From assembly GCF_932526225.1 (NCBI RefSeq), contig NC_064034.1:64501-128500 (forward strand): a stretch of DNA of 64,000 nt, in the 5' to 3' direction. Made by a program: the position numbers and the translations under genes. Positions 22,071-36,108 of this stretch are shown piece by piece; positions within the stretch are counted from its first letter, which is position 1, and every line of letters starts with the position of its first letter. The notes beneath the pieces were generated by a model. That model was not told the origin of the DNA, ran no database searches, and saw only the letters and a program-made list of their open reading frames with translations. This DNA comes from Nematostella vectensis. Taxonomy: Eukaryota; Cnidaria; Anthozoa; Actiniaria; Edwardsiidae.

Positions 22071-24068
22071 GTGTAATACGCTAAAGCGTAGTTCACGGGT
22101 TAATGAAGGTTTTGACATTTCAACCTTACATCCACATGAAAGTAATGCCTAATATCGAGTGCCCTACAGTAAGTGTTTTGCAGTCAAGTTGTTTTCTGTT
22201 AGTAGGTAAAAAATTATTCTAAATAATAGTAATCATAGCTATGGTCACCACTTACAGATATAGCACTTGTAATGAAAAGAAAGAAAAAATTTATATATGC
22301 AGTCAAACAACAGAATTACATGATAACCTTGAATATATTGAATAAAGGACTGCAAAAAAACATCTTTTGTACTAGTTGCTTGAATTGACCCTTGGCTATT
22401 TTTAGCTGAATTCCCCTCACCCTCTAAAAAAGAAAATAATAATAATAATAGAACAAAACTAAAAATAAAACAAACACAACAGAGACCCCCGACTAACAAT
22501 TTTGATTTTTTTTTACACTCCTTTAAAGGGGGAGTGTCATGTTTAAGAGATTTGCAATAGCTCTAGAGCCCTGACACAATGAACTTCAGTGAAATTCTAA
22601 TACTGACTTATGAGCTTTTGGTACATGTGGGAGACTTTAAACAAAACAAAAATAAAATGACTACAAACTGTCCATTAACATAGTTTTCAATAAAATATTG
22701 CATATTATTTAATAAGGTATTGACAGCTTTTAAAAAGTTCAACTGTTTGTAGACACTTAAAAGCCTACAATAAACACTGACTCCAGACGTGCGCAGTACT
22801 ATGCTGCTGCCCCTTTAAAGTAAAATACAGCTTTACTTAGTAAGCGTAGACAATATTGCGGATTTTGTCAATATTCTAATATGAATATGTCAATATTCTC
22901 CCCCCTTACGTCTTTATTTCTATTTATTTTATGCTTTTCACATGATACCAAAACAGCGTCTTTTTTCTTCGCTAATTTGATGTCATGTTCACAATAAAAG
23001 AGATTCGCCCGTGCGCATGGCGAGTCCCCAAGGGACCCAAGACGCCCAAATAGACCTCTATTTTTTGTCATCCACAATCTCGGCGAGCTGTGCGTGGCGT
23101 AACCGTATTACAGGCCTGGGATCCTGGTTATTGTCCTCCCCATTAATGCGCGGGTTGGGATAACCTTGCAAGAGTGTTGTACAGCATATTCGCTCGGGAA
23201 TATCGGTGCTTGGGGCCTTCGGGTTCTTTACAGCCTTCCGTAAAAGCCTTGTGCTGCCATACCGATTGGGTAATCCGTATGTATGGTTTCCGTTTTGTTC
23301 TTCAGACCGGGTTCGATCCCAGGCCAATGGGCTTTTTTTATTCGTTTTCTTTCTTTGTGCTTGACCCCCCTAATCCTGATTGGTTTTGCGCAAAAATAAT
23401 AAAAAAAAGTGAGTTTGCAAAATAAGCTTGCTAGTTTATTGATTATATGTATTCAATTTGTTCCTAGGAAGTTAACAAAAAACACAAAGCAAAGAGTTTG
23501 AGGAAGTAAACAAGTATGTGAACTTTAATGTTCTATTTGAAGGGGCGCATTTTGTACAGGGAAGCATACATAGAATGCTTAACTGGTGGAGAGGGGAGAG
23601 GTAACAGTTTATTGAGCATAATGTCAACAATAGCAGGGGGAAGGGAGGGGCACTCTCTTCATACAATATTGCAGTTGTTACCTATTATTAAATAAGTTTG
23701 TAACATGTCTTTGTTTATTAAGCAAGGTCTATTTCTGAGACAAGCAAACTCAAGTAAGAGCTGTTGAAATAACAGGTGAGTGTTAAAAAAAACAATTATC
23801 TGATTAGAAAACTAATGTAGATTCCTTTGCATCAAAATAAGAACAAACTTCATTTTGTTTGTTATTTATGAGGAACGAGATGAGCTCTACAAGGCCAAGA
23901 AGAAATATGTATTGCTCATCTAAATTATACAAGTAAATAATAATATTAAAAAGGAATTACTGTAAGTAATTAGAGTGGTTTTTATTAACCCGTGAAACAA
24001 AGTGTGATAGTTAAACGGTAATAGTTAGTAAAACACAAAAAAGAACAATAGAATCAGATCACAACAAA
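22071..24068. repeat. Unit 12, B/C hybrid
   Basis: B marks continue to the right half (AACAGTTTATTG, CATAATGTC near 23,615). C marks then appear (ACTAATGTAG, TTGCATCAAAAT, GGCCAAGAAG from about 23,810). It joins A (unit 11) to D (unit 13), so one unit of the order is lost. Candidate RNA block 23095-23332. Confidence 0.88.
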
Positions 24069-26084
24069 GTGTAATACGCTAAAGCGTAGTTCACGGGTTA
24101 ATGAAGGTTTTGACATTTCAACCTTACATCCACATGAAAGTAATGCCTAATATCGAGTGCCCTACAGTAAGTGTTTTGCAGTCAAGTTGTTTTCTTTTAG
24201 TAGGTAAAAAATTATTTTAATAATAGTAATCATAGCTATGGTCACCACTTACACATATAGAACTTGTAATGAAAAGAAAGAAAAAAATATATATATATAT
24301 GCAGTCAAACAACAGAATTGCATGATAACCTTGAATATATTGAATAAAGGACTGCAAAAAAACATCTTTTGTACTAGTTGCTTGAATTGACCCTTGGCTA
24401 TTTTTAGCTGAATTCCCCTCCCCCTCTAAAAAAGAAAATAATAATAATAATAATAATAGAACAAAACTAAAAAGAAAACAAACACAACAGAGACCCCCAC
24501 CAACAATTTTGATTATTTTTACTTTCCTTTAAAAGGGGAGTGTCACGGTTAAGAGATTTGCAATAGCTCTAGAGCCCTGACACAATGAACTTAAGTGAAA
24601 TTCTAATACTGACTTATGAGCTTTTGGTACATGTGGGAGACTTTAAACAAAACAAAACAAATGACCACAAACTGTCAATTAACATAGTTTTCAATATAAT
24701 ATTGCATATTATTTAATAAGGTATTCACAGCTTTTAAAAAGTTCAACTGTTTGTTGACACTTAAAAGCCTACAATAATCACTGACTCCAGACATGCGCAG
24801 TACTATGCTGCTGCCCCTTTAAAGTAAAATACAGCTTTACTTAGTCAGCGTAGACAATATTGCGGATTTTGTCAATATTCTAATATGAATATGTCAATAT
24901 TCTCTCCCCTTACGTCTTTATTGCTATTTATTCTATGATTTTCTTATGATACCAAAACAGCGTCTTTTTTCTTCGCTAATTTGATGTCATGTACACAATA
25001 AAAGAGATTCGCCCGTGCGCATGGCGAGTCCCCAAGGGACCCAAGACGCCCAAATAGACCTCTATTTTTTGTCATCCACAATCTCGGCGAGCTGTGCGTG
25101 GCGTAACCGTATTACAGGCCTGGGATCCTGGTTATTGTCCTCCCCATTAATGCGCGGGTTGGGATAACCTTGCAAGAGTGTTGTACAGCATATTCGCTCG
25201 GAAATATCGGTGCTTGGGGCCTTCGGGTTCTTTACAGCCTTCCGTAAAAGTCTTGTGCTGCCATACCGATTGGGTAATCCGTATGTATGGTTTCCGTTTT
25301 GTTCTTCAGACCGGGTTCGATCCCAGGCCAATGGGCTTTTTTTTTTAATTCGTTTTTTTTCCTTTGTGCTGGACCCCCTTAATCCTGATAGGTTTTGCGC
25401 AAAAATAAAAAAAAAAAGTGAGTTTGCAAAATAAGCTTGCTAGATTTATTGATTATATGTATTCAATTTGTTCCTAGGAAGTTAACAAAAAACACAAAGC
25501 AAAGAGTTTGAGGAGGTAAACAAGTATGTGAACTTTAATGTTCTATTTGAAGGGGTGCATTTTGTACAGGGAAGCATACATAGAATGCTTAACTGGTGGA
25601 GAGGGAAGAGGTAAAAGTTTATTGAGCATAATTTCAACAATAGCAGGGGGAAGAGAGGGGCACTCTCTTCATACAATATTGCAGTTGTTACCTATTATTA
25701 AATAAGTTTGTAACATGTCTTTGTTTATTAAGCAAGGTCTATTTATGAGACAAGCAAACTCAAGTAAGGCTGTTGAAATAACAGGTGAGTGTTAAAAGAA
25801 AAACAATTATCTGATTAGAAAACTACTGTAGATTCCTTTGCACCAAAATAAGAACAAACTTCATTTTGTTTGTTATTTATGAGGAACGAGATGAGATATA
25901 CAAAGCCATAAAGAAATATGTATTGCTCATCTAAATTATACGAGTAAATGATAATATTAAAAAAGAACTACTGTAAGTAATTAGAGTGGTTTTCATTAAC
26001 CCGTGAAACAAAGTGTGATAGTTAAACGGTAATAGTTAGAAAAAAAAAACACAAAAAAGAACAATAGAATCAGATCAACACAAA
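24069..26084. repeat. Unit 13, subtype D
   Basis: Same length (2016 bp) and marks as unit 4, including TATACGAGTAAATG and the A-rich run before GTGAGTTTGC. Candidate RNA block 25099-25336. Confidence 0.94.
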
Positions 26085-28080
26085 GTGTAATACGCTAAAG
26101 CGTAGTTCACGGGTTAATGAAGGTTTTGACATTTCAACCTTACATCCACATGAAAGTAATGCCTAATATCGAGTGCCCTACAGTAAGTGTTTTGCAGTCA
26201 AGTTGTTTTCTGTTAGTAGGTAAAAAATTATTCTAAATAATAGTAATCATAGCTATGGTCACCACTTACAGATATAGCACTTGTAATGAAAAGAAAGAAA
26301 AAATTTATATATGCAGTCAAACAACAGAATTACATGATAACTTTGAATATATTGAATAAAGGACTGCAAAAAAACATCTTTTGTACTAGTTGCTTGAATT
26401 GACCCTTGGCTATTTTTAGCTGAATTCCCCTCACCCTCTAAAAAAGAAAATAATAATAATAATAGAACAAAACTAAAAATAAAACAAACACAACAGAGAC
26501 CCCCGACTAACAATTTTGATTTTTTTCACACTCCTTTAAAGGGGGAGTGTCATGTTTAAGAGATTTGCAATAGCTCTAGAGCCCTGACATAATGAACTTC
26601 AGTGAAATTCTAATACTGACTTATGAGCTTTTGGTACATGTGGGAGACTTTAAACAAAACAAAAATAAAATGACTACAAACTGTCCATTAACATAGTTTT
26701 CAATAAAATATTGCATATTATTTAATAAGGTATTGACAGCTTTTAAAAAGTTCAACTGTCTGTAGACACTTAAAAGCCTACAATAAACACTGACTCCAGA
26801 CGTGCGCAGTACTATGCTGCTGCCCCTTTAAAGTAAAATACAGCTTTACTTAGTAAGCGTAGACAATATTGCGGATTTTGTCAATATTCTAATATGAATA
26901 TGTCAATATTCTCCCCCCTTACGTCTTTATTTCTATTTATTTTATGCTTTTCACATGATACAAAAACAGCGTCTTTTTTCTTCGCTAATTTGATGTCATG
27001 TTCACAATAAAAGAGATTCGCCCGTGCGCATGGCGAGTCCCCAAGGGACCCAAGACGCCCAAATAGACCTCTATTTTTTGTCATCCACAATCTCGGCGAG
27101 CTGTGCGTGGCGTAACGTATTACAGGCCTGGGATCCTGGTTATTGTCCTCCCCATTAATGCGCGGGTTGGGATAACCTTGCAAGAGTGTTGTACAGCATA
27201 TGCGCTCGGAAATATCGGTGCTTGGGGCCTTCGGGTTCTTTACAGCCTTCCGTAAAAGCCTTGTGCTGCCATACCGATTGGGTAATCCGTATGTATGGTT
27301 TCCGTTTTGTTCTTCAGACCGGGTTCGATCCCAGGCCAATGGGCTTTTTTTATTCGTTTTCTTTCTTTGTGCTTGACCCCCCTAATCCTGATTGGTTTTG
27401 CGCAAAAATAATAAAAAAAAGTGAGTTTGCAAAATAAGCTTGCTAGTTTATTGATTATATGTATTCAATTTGTTCCTAGGAAGTTAACAAAAAACACAAA
27501 GCAAAGAGTTTGAGGAAGTAAACAAGTATGTGAACTTTAATGTTCTATTTGAAGGGGCGCATTTTGTACAGGGAAGCATACATAGAATGCTTAACTGGTG
27601 GAGAGGGGAGAGGTAACAGTTTATTGAGCATAATGTCAACAATAGCAGGGGGAATGGAGGGGCACTCTCTTCATACAATATTGCAGTTGTTACCTATTAT
27701 TAAATAAGTTTGTAACATGTCTTTGTTTATTAAGCAAGGTCTATTTCTGAGACAAGCAAACTCAAGTAAGAGCTGTTGAAATAACAGGTGAGTGTTAAAA
27801 AAAACAATTATCTGATTAGAAAACTACTGTAGATTCCTTTGCACCAAAATAAGAACAAACTTCATTTTGTTTGTTATTTATGAGGAACGAGATGAGCTCT
27901 ACAAGGCCAAGAAGAAATATGTATTGCTCATCTAAATTATACAAGTAAATAATAATATTAAAAAGGAATTACTGTAAGTAATTAGAGTGGCTTTTATTAA
28001 CCCGTGAAACAAAGTGTGATAGTTAAACGGTAATAGTTAGTAAAACACAAAAAAGAACAATAGAATCAGATCACAACAAA
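26085..28080. repeat. Unit 14, subtype E
   Basis: Same marks as unit 8, including the one-base A-box deletion and TATGCGCTCGG. Private change TTTTTTCACACTCC near 26,522. Candidate RNA block 27108-27344. Confidence 0.94.
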
Positions 28081-30084
28081 GTGTAATACGCTAAAGCGTA
28101 GTTCACGGGTTAATGAAGGTTTTGACATTTCAACCTTACATCCACATGAAAGTAATGCCTAATATCGAGTGCCCTACAGTAAGTGTTTTGCAGTCAAGTT
28201 GTTTTCTTTTAGTAGGTAAAAAATTATTCTAAATAATAGTAATCATAGCTATGGTCACCACTTACACATATAGAACTTGTAATGAAAAGAAAGAAAAAAA
28301 ATATATATATGCAGTCAAACAACAGAATTGCATGATAACCTTGAATATATTGAATAAAGGACTGCAAAAAAACATCTTTTGTACTAGTTGCTTGAATTGA
28401 CCCTTGGCTATTTTTAGCTGAATTCCCCTCCCCCTCTAAAAAAGAAAATAATAATAATAATAATAGAACAAAACTAAAAAGAATACAAACACAACAGAGA
28501 CCCCAACCAACAATTTTGATTTTTTTTACTTTCCTTTAAAAGGGGAGTGTCACGGTTAAGAGATTTGCAATAGCTCTAGAGCCCTGACACAATGAACTTC
28601 AGTGAAATTCTAATACTGACTTATGAGCTTTCGGTACATGTGGGAGACTTTAAACAAAACAAAACAAATGACCACAAACTGTCAATTAACATAGTTTTCA
28701 ATATAATATTGCATATTATTTAACAAGGTATTCACAGCTTTTAAAAAGTTCAGCTGTTTGTTGACACTTAAAAGCCTACAATAATCACTGACTCCAGACA
28801 TGCGCAGTACTATGTTGCTGCCCCTTTAAAGTAAAATACAGCTTTACTTAGTCAGCGTAGACAAAATTGCGGATTTTGTCAATATTCTAATATGAAGATG
28901 TCAATATTCTCCCCCTTACGTCTTTATTTCTATTTATTTTATGATTTTCACATGATACCAAAACAGCGTCTTTTTTCTTCGCTAATTTGATGTCATGTAC
29001 ACAATAAAAGAGATTCGCCCGTGCGCATGGCGAGTCCCCAAGGGACCCATGACGCCCAAATAGACCTCTATTTTTTGTCATCCACAATCTTGGCGAGCTG
29101 TGCGTGGCGTAACCGTATTACAGGCCTGGGATCCTGGTTATTGTCCTCCCCATTAATGCGCGGGTTGGGATAACCTTGCAAGAGTGTTGTACAGCATATT
29201 CGCTCGGAAATATCGGTGCTTGGGGCCTTCGGGTTCTTTACAGCCTTCCGTAAAAGCCTTGTGCTGCCATACCGATTGGGTAATCCGTATGTATGGTTTC
29301 CGTTTTGTTCTTCAGACCGGGTTCGATCCCGGGCCAATGGGCTTTTTTTTTAATTTGTTTTTTTTTCCTTTGTGCTGGACCCCCTTAATCCTGATAGGTT
29401 TTGCGCAAAAAAAATAAAAAAAGTGAGTTTGCAAAATAAGCTTGCTAGATTTATTGATTATATGTATTCAATTTGTTCCTAGGAAGTTAACAAAAAACAC
29501 AAAGCAAAGAGTTTGAGGAAGTAAACAAGTATGTGAACTTTAATGTTCTATTTGAAGGGGTGCATTTTGTACAGGGAAGCATACATAGAATGCTTAACTG
29601 GTGGAGAGGGAGGAGGTAAAAGTTTATTGAACATAATTTCAACAATAGCAGGGGGAAGAGAGGGGCGCTCTCTTCATACAATATTGCAGTTGTTACCTAT
29701 TATTAAATAAGTTTGTAACATGTCTTTGTTTATTAAGCAAGGTCTATTTCTGAGACAAGCAAACTCAAGTAAGGCTGTTGAAATAAGAGGTGATTGTTAA
29801 AATAAAAACAATTATCTGATTAGAAAACTACTGTAGATTCCTTTGCACCAAAATAAGAACAAACTTCATTTTGTTTGTTATTTATGAGGAACGAGATTAG
29901 CTCTACAAAGCCATAAAGAAATATGTATTGCTCATCTAAATTATACAAGTAAATAATAATATTAAAAAAGAACTACTGTAAGTAATTAGAGTGGTTTTCA
30001 TTAACCCGTGAAACAAAGTGTGATAGTTAAACGATAATAGTTAGTAAAACACAAAAAAGAACAATAGAATCAGATCACCACAAA
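28081..30084. repeat. Unit 15, subtype F
   Basis: F marks as in unit 9, with AATTTG replacing AATTCG after the T run, as also seen in unit 5. Candidate RNA block 29105-29342. Confidence 0.94.
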
Positions 30085-32093
30085 CTGTAATACGCTAAAG
30101 CGTAGTTCACGGGTTAATGAAGGTTTTGACATTTCAACCTTACATCCACATGAAAGTAATGCCTAATATCGAGTGCCCTACAGTAAGTGTTTTGCAGTCA
30201 AGTTGTTTTCTTTTAGTAGGTAAAAAATTATTCTAAATAATAGTAATCATAGCTATGGTCACCACTTACACATATAGAACTTGTAATGAAAAGAAAGAAA
30301 AAAATATATATATATATGCAGTCAAACAACAGAATTGCATGATAACCTTGAATATATTGAATAAAGGACTGCAAAAAAACATCTTTTGTACTAGTTGCTT
30401 GAATTGACCCTTGGCTATTTTTAGCTGAATTCCCCTCCCCCTCTAAAAAAGAAAATAATAATAATAATAATAATAGAACAAAACTAAAAAGAAAACAAAC
30501 ACAACAGAGACCCCCACCAACAATTTTGATTATTTTTACTTTCCTTTAAAAGGGGAGTGTCACGGTTAAGAGATTTGCAATAGCTCTAGAGCCCTGACAC
30601 AATGAACTTAAGTGAAATTCTAATACTGACTTATGAGCTTTTGGTACATGTGGGAGACTTTAAACAAAACAAAACAAATGACCACAAACTTTCAATTAAC
30701 ATAGTTTTCAATATAATATTGCATATTATTTAATAAGGTATTCACAGCTTTTAAAAAGTTCAACTGTTTGTTGACACTTAAAAGCCTACAATAATCACTG
30801 ACTCCAGACATGCGCAGTACTATGCTGCTGCCCCTTTAAAGTAAAATACAGCTTTACTTAGTCAGCGTAGACAATATTGCGGATTTTGTCAATATTCTAA
30901 TATGAATATGTCAATATTCTCTCCCCTTACGTCTTTATTGCTTTTTATTCTATGATTTTCTTATGATACCAAAACAGCGTCTTTTTTCTTCGCTAATTTG
31001 ATGTCATGTACACAATAAAAGAGATGCGCCCGTGCGCATGGCGAGTCCCAAAGGGACCCAAGACGCCCAAATAGACCTCTATTTTTTGTCATCCACAATC
31101 TCGGCGAGCTGTGCGTGGCGTAACCGTATTACAGGCCTGGGATCCTGGTTATTGTCCTCCCCATTAATGCGCGGGTTGGGATAACCTTGCAAGAGTGTTG
31201 TACAGCATATTCGCTCGGAAATATCGGTGCTTGGGGCCTTCGGGTTCTTTACAGCCTTCCGTAAAAGCCTTGTGCTGCCATACCGATTGGGTAATCCGTA
31301 TGTATGGTTTCCGTTTTGTTCTTCAGACCGGGTTCGATCCCAGGCCAATGGGCTTTTTTTTTAATTCGTTTTTTTTCTTTGTGCTGGACCCCCTTAATCC
31401 TGATAGGTTTTGCGCAAAAATAATAAAAAAAGTGAGTTTGCAAAATAAGCTTGCTAGATTTATTGATTATATGTATTCAATTTGTTCCTAGGAAGTTAAC
31501 AAAAAGCACAAATCAAAGAGTTTGAGGAAGTAAACAAGTATGTGAACTTTAATGTTCTATTTGAAGGGGTGCATTTTGTACTGGGAAGCATACATAGAAT
31601 GCTTAACTGGTGGAGAGGGAAGAGGTAAAAGTTTATTGAGCATAATTTCAACAATAGCAGGGGGAAGAGAGGGGCACTCTCTTCATACAATATTGCAGTT
31701 GTTACCTATTATTAAATAAGTTTGTAACATGTCTTTGTTTATTAAGCAAGGTCTATTTCTGAGACAAGCAAACTCAAGTAAGGCTGTTGAAATAACAGGT
31801 GAGTGTAAAAAGAAAAACAATTACATGATTAGAAAACTACTGTAGATTTCTTTGCACCAAAATAAGAACAAACTTCATTTTGTTTGTTATTTATGAGGAA
31901 CGAGATGAGCTCTACAAAGCCATAAAGAAATATGTATTGCTCATATAAATTATACAAGTAAATGATAATATTAAAAAAGAACTACTGTAAGTAATTAGAG
32001 TGGTTTTCATTAACCCGTGAAACAAAGTGTGATAGTTAAACGATAATAGTTAGTAAAACACAAAAAAGAACAATAGAATCAGATCACCACAAA
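30085..32093. repeat. Unit 16, subtype G
   Basis: All G marks. Private CTTTTTATTC near 30,940. Candidate RNA block 31116-31353. Confidence 0.94.
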
Positions 32094-34099
32094 CTGTAAT
32101 ACGCTAAAGCGTAGTTCACGGGTTAATGAAGGTTTTGACATTTCAACCTTACATCCACATGAAAGTAATGCCTAATATCGAGTGCCCTACAGTAAGTGTT
32201 TTGCAGTCAAGTTGTTTTCTTTTAGTAGGTAAAAAATTATTCTAAATAATAGTAATCATAGCTATGGTCACCACTTACACATATAGAACTTGTAATGAAA
32301 AGAAAGAAAAAAAATATATATATACAGTCAAACAACAGAATTGCATGATAACCTTGAATATATTGAATAAAGGACTGCAAAAAAACATCTTTTGTACTAG
32401 TTGCTTGAATTGACCCTTGGCTATTTTTAGCTGAATTCCCCTCCCCCTCTAAAAAAGAAAATAATAATAATAATAATAGAACAAAACTAAAAAGAAAACA
32501 AACACAACAGAGACCCCCACCAACAATTTTGATTTTTTTTACTTTCCTTTAAAAGGGGAGTGTCACGGTTAAGAGATTTGCAATAGCTCTAGAGCCCTGA
32601 CACAATGAACTTAAGTGAAATTCTAATACTGACTTATGAGCTTTTGGTACATTTGGGAGACTTTAAACAAAACAAAACAAATGACCACAAACTGTCAATT
32701 AACATAGTTTTCAATATAATATTGCATATTATTTAATAAGGTATTCACAGCTTTTAAAAAGTTCAACTGTTTGTTGACACTTAAAAGCCTACAATAATCA
32801 CTGACTCCAGACATGCGCAGTACTATGTTGCTGCCCCTTTAAAGTAAAATACAGCTTTACTTAGTCAGCGTAGACAAAATTGCGGATTTTGTCAATATTC
32901 TAATATGAAGATGTCAATATTCTCTCCCCTTACGTCTTTATTTCTATTTATTTTATGATTTTCACATGATACCAAAACAGCGTCTTTTTTCTTTGCTAAT
33001 TTGATGTCATGTACACAATAAAAGAGATGCGCCCGTGCGCATGGCGAGTCCCAAAGGGACCCAAGACGCCCAAATAGACCTCTATTTTTTGTCATCCACA
33101 ATCTCGGCGAGCTGTGCGTGGCGTAACCGTATTACAGGCCTGGGATCCTGGTTATTGTCCTCCACATTAATGCGCGGGTTGGGATAACCTTGCAAGAGTG
33201 TTGTACAGCATATTCGCTCGGAAATATCGGTGCTTGGGGCCTTCGGGTTCTTTACAGCCTTCCGTAAAAGTCTTGTGCTGCCATACCGATTGGGTAATCC
33301 GTATGTATGGTTTCCGTTTTGTTCTTCAGACCGGGTTCGATCCCAGGCCAATGGGCTTTTTTTTTTAATTCGTTTTTTTTCCTTTGTGCTGGACCCCCTT
33401 AATCCTGATAGGTTTTGCGCAAAAATAATAAAAAAAAGTGAGTTTGCAAAATAAGCTTGCTAGATTTATTGATTATATGTATTCAATTTGTTCCTAGGAA
33501 GTTAACAAAAAACACAAAGCAAAGAGTTTGAGGAAGTAAACAAGTATGTGAACTTTAATGTTCTATTTGAAGGGGTGCATTTTGTACAGGGAAGCATACA
33601 TAGAATGCTTAACTGGTGGAGAGGGAGGAGGTAAAAGTTTATTGAACATAATTTCAACAATAGCAGGGGGAAGAGAGGGGCGCTCTCTTCATACAATATT
33701 GCAGTTGTTACCTATTATTAAATAAGTTTGTAACATGTCTTTGTTTATTAAGCAAGGTCTATTTCTGAGACAAGCAAACTCAAGTAAGGCTGTTGAAATA
33801 AGAGGTGATTGTTAAAATAAAAACAATTATCTGATTAGAAAACTACTGTAGATTCCTTTGCACCAAAATAAGAACAAACTTCATTTTGTTTGTTATTTAT
33901 GAGGAACGAGATTAGCTCTACAAAGCCATAAAGAAATATGTATTGCTCATCTAAATTATACAAGTAAATAATAATATTAAAAAAGAACTACTGTAAGTAA
34001 TTAGAGTGGTTTTCATTAACCCGTGAAACAAAGTGTGATAGTTAAACGATAATAGTTAGTAAAACACAAAAAAGAACAATAGAATCAGATCACCACAAA
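32094..34099. repeat. Unit 17, A/F hybrid
   Basis: A marks extend past the RNA-like block (CTCCACATT, A8 run before GTGAG). F marks begin by about 33,590 (GAGGGAGGAGG, ATTGAACAT, AAGAGGTGATTG). It is flanked by G units on both sides, so B to E are missing. Candidate RNA block 33119-33356. Confidence 0.9.
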
Positions 34100-36108
34100 C
34101 TGTAATACGCTAAAGCGTAGTTCACGGGTTAATGAAGGTTTTGACATTTCAACCTTACATCCACATGAAAGTAATGCCTAATATCGAGTGCCCTACAGTA
34201 AGTGTTTTGCAGTCAAGTTGTTTTCTTTTAGTAGGTAAAAAATTATTCTAAATAATAGTAATCATAGCTATGGTCACCACTTACACATATAGAACTTGTA
34301 ATGAAAAGAAAGAAAAAAATATATATATATATGCAGTCAAACAACAGAATTGCATGATAACCTTGAATATATTGAATAAAGGACTGCAAAAAAACATCTT
34401 TTGTACTAGTTGCTTGAATTGACCCTTGGCTATTTTTAGCTGAATTCCCCTCCCCCTCTAAAAAAGAAAATAATAATAATAATAATAATAGAACAAAACT
34501 AAAAAGAAAACAAACACAACAGAGACCCCCACCAACAATTTTGATTATTTTTACTTTCCTTTAAAAGGGGAGTGTCACGGTTAAGAGATTTGCAATAGCT
34601 CTAGAGCCCTGACACAATGAACTTAAGTGAAATTCTAATACTGACTTATGAGCTTTTGGTACATGTGGGAGACTTTAAACAAAACAAAACAAATGACCAC
34701 AAACTTTCAATTAACATAGTTTTCAATATAATATTGCATATTATTTAATAAGGTATTCACAGCTTTTAAAAAGTTCAACTGTTTGTTGACACTTAAAAGC
34801 CTACAATAATCACTGACTCCAGACATGCGCAGTACTATGCTGCTGCCCCTTTAAAGTAAAATACAGCTTTACTTAGTCAGCGTAGACAATATTGCGGATT
34901 TTGTCAATATTCTAATATGAATATGTCAATATTCTCTCCCCTTACGTCTTTATTGCTATTTATTCTATGATTTTCTTATGATACCAAAACAGCGTCTTTT
35001 TTCTTCGCTAATTTGATGTCATGTACACAATAAAAGAGATGCGCCCGTGCGCATGGCGAGTCCCAAAGGGACCCAAGACGCCCAAATAGACCTCTATTTT
35101 TTGTCATCCACAATCTCGGCGAGCTGTGCGTGGCGTAACCGTATTACAGGCCTGGGATCCTGGTTATTGTCCTCCCCATTAATGCGCGGGTTGGGATAAC
35201 CTTGCAAGAGTGTTGTACAGCATATTCGCTCGGAAATATCGGTGCTTGGGGCCTTCGGGTTCTTTACAGCCTTCCGTAAAAGCCTTGTGCTGCCATACCG
35301 ATTGGGTAATCCGTATGTATGGTTTCCGTTTTGTTCTTCAGACCGGGTTCGATCCCAGGCCAATGGGCTTTTTTTTTAATTCGTTTTTTTTCTTTGTGCT
35401 GGACCCCCTTAATCCTGATAGGTTTTGCGCAAAAATAATAAAAAAAGTGAGTTTGCAAAATAAGCTTGCTAGATTTATTGATTATATGTATTCAATTTGT
35501 TCCTAGGAAGTTAACAAAAAGCACAAATCAAAGAGTTTGAGGAAGTAAACAAGTATGTGAACTTTAATGTTCTATTTGAAGGGGTGCATTTTGTACTGGG
35601 AAGCATACATAGAATGCTTAACTGGTGGAGAGGGAAGAGGTAAAAGTTTATTGAGCATAATTTCAACAATAGCAGGGGGAAGAGAGGGGCACTCTCTTCA
35701 TACAATATTGCAGTTGTTACCTATTATTAAATAAGTTTGTAACATGTCTTTGTTTATTAAGCAAGGTCTATTTCTGAGACAAGCAAACTCAAGTAAGGCT
35801 GTTGAAATAACAGGTGAGTGTAAAAAGAAAAACAATTACATGATTAGAAAACTACTGTAGATTTCTTTGCACCAAAATAAGAACAAACTTCATTTTGTTT
35901 GTTATTTATGAGGAACGAGATGAGCTCTACAAAGCCATAAAGAAATATGTATTGCTCATATAAATTATACAAGTAAATGATAATATTAAAAAAGAACTAC
36001 TGTAAGTAATTAGAGTGGTTTTCATTAACCCGTGAAACAAAGTGTGATAGTTAAACGATAATAGTTAGTAAAACACAAAAAAGAACAATAGAATCAGATC
36101 ACCACAAA
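34100..36108. repeat. Unit 18, subtype G
   Basis: All G marks (GTACTGGG, GATTTCTTTG, CTCATATAAAT). Candidate RNA block 35131-35368. Confidence 0.94.
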
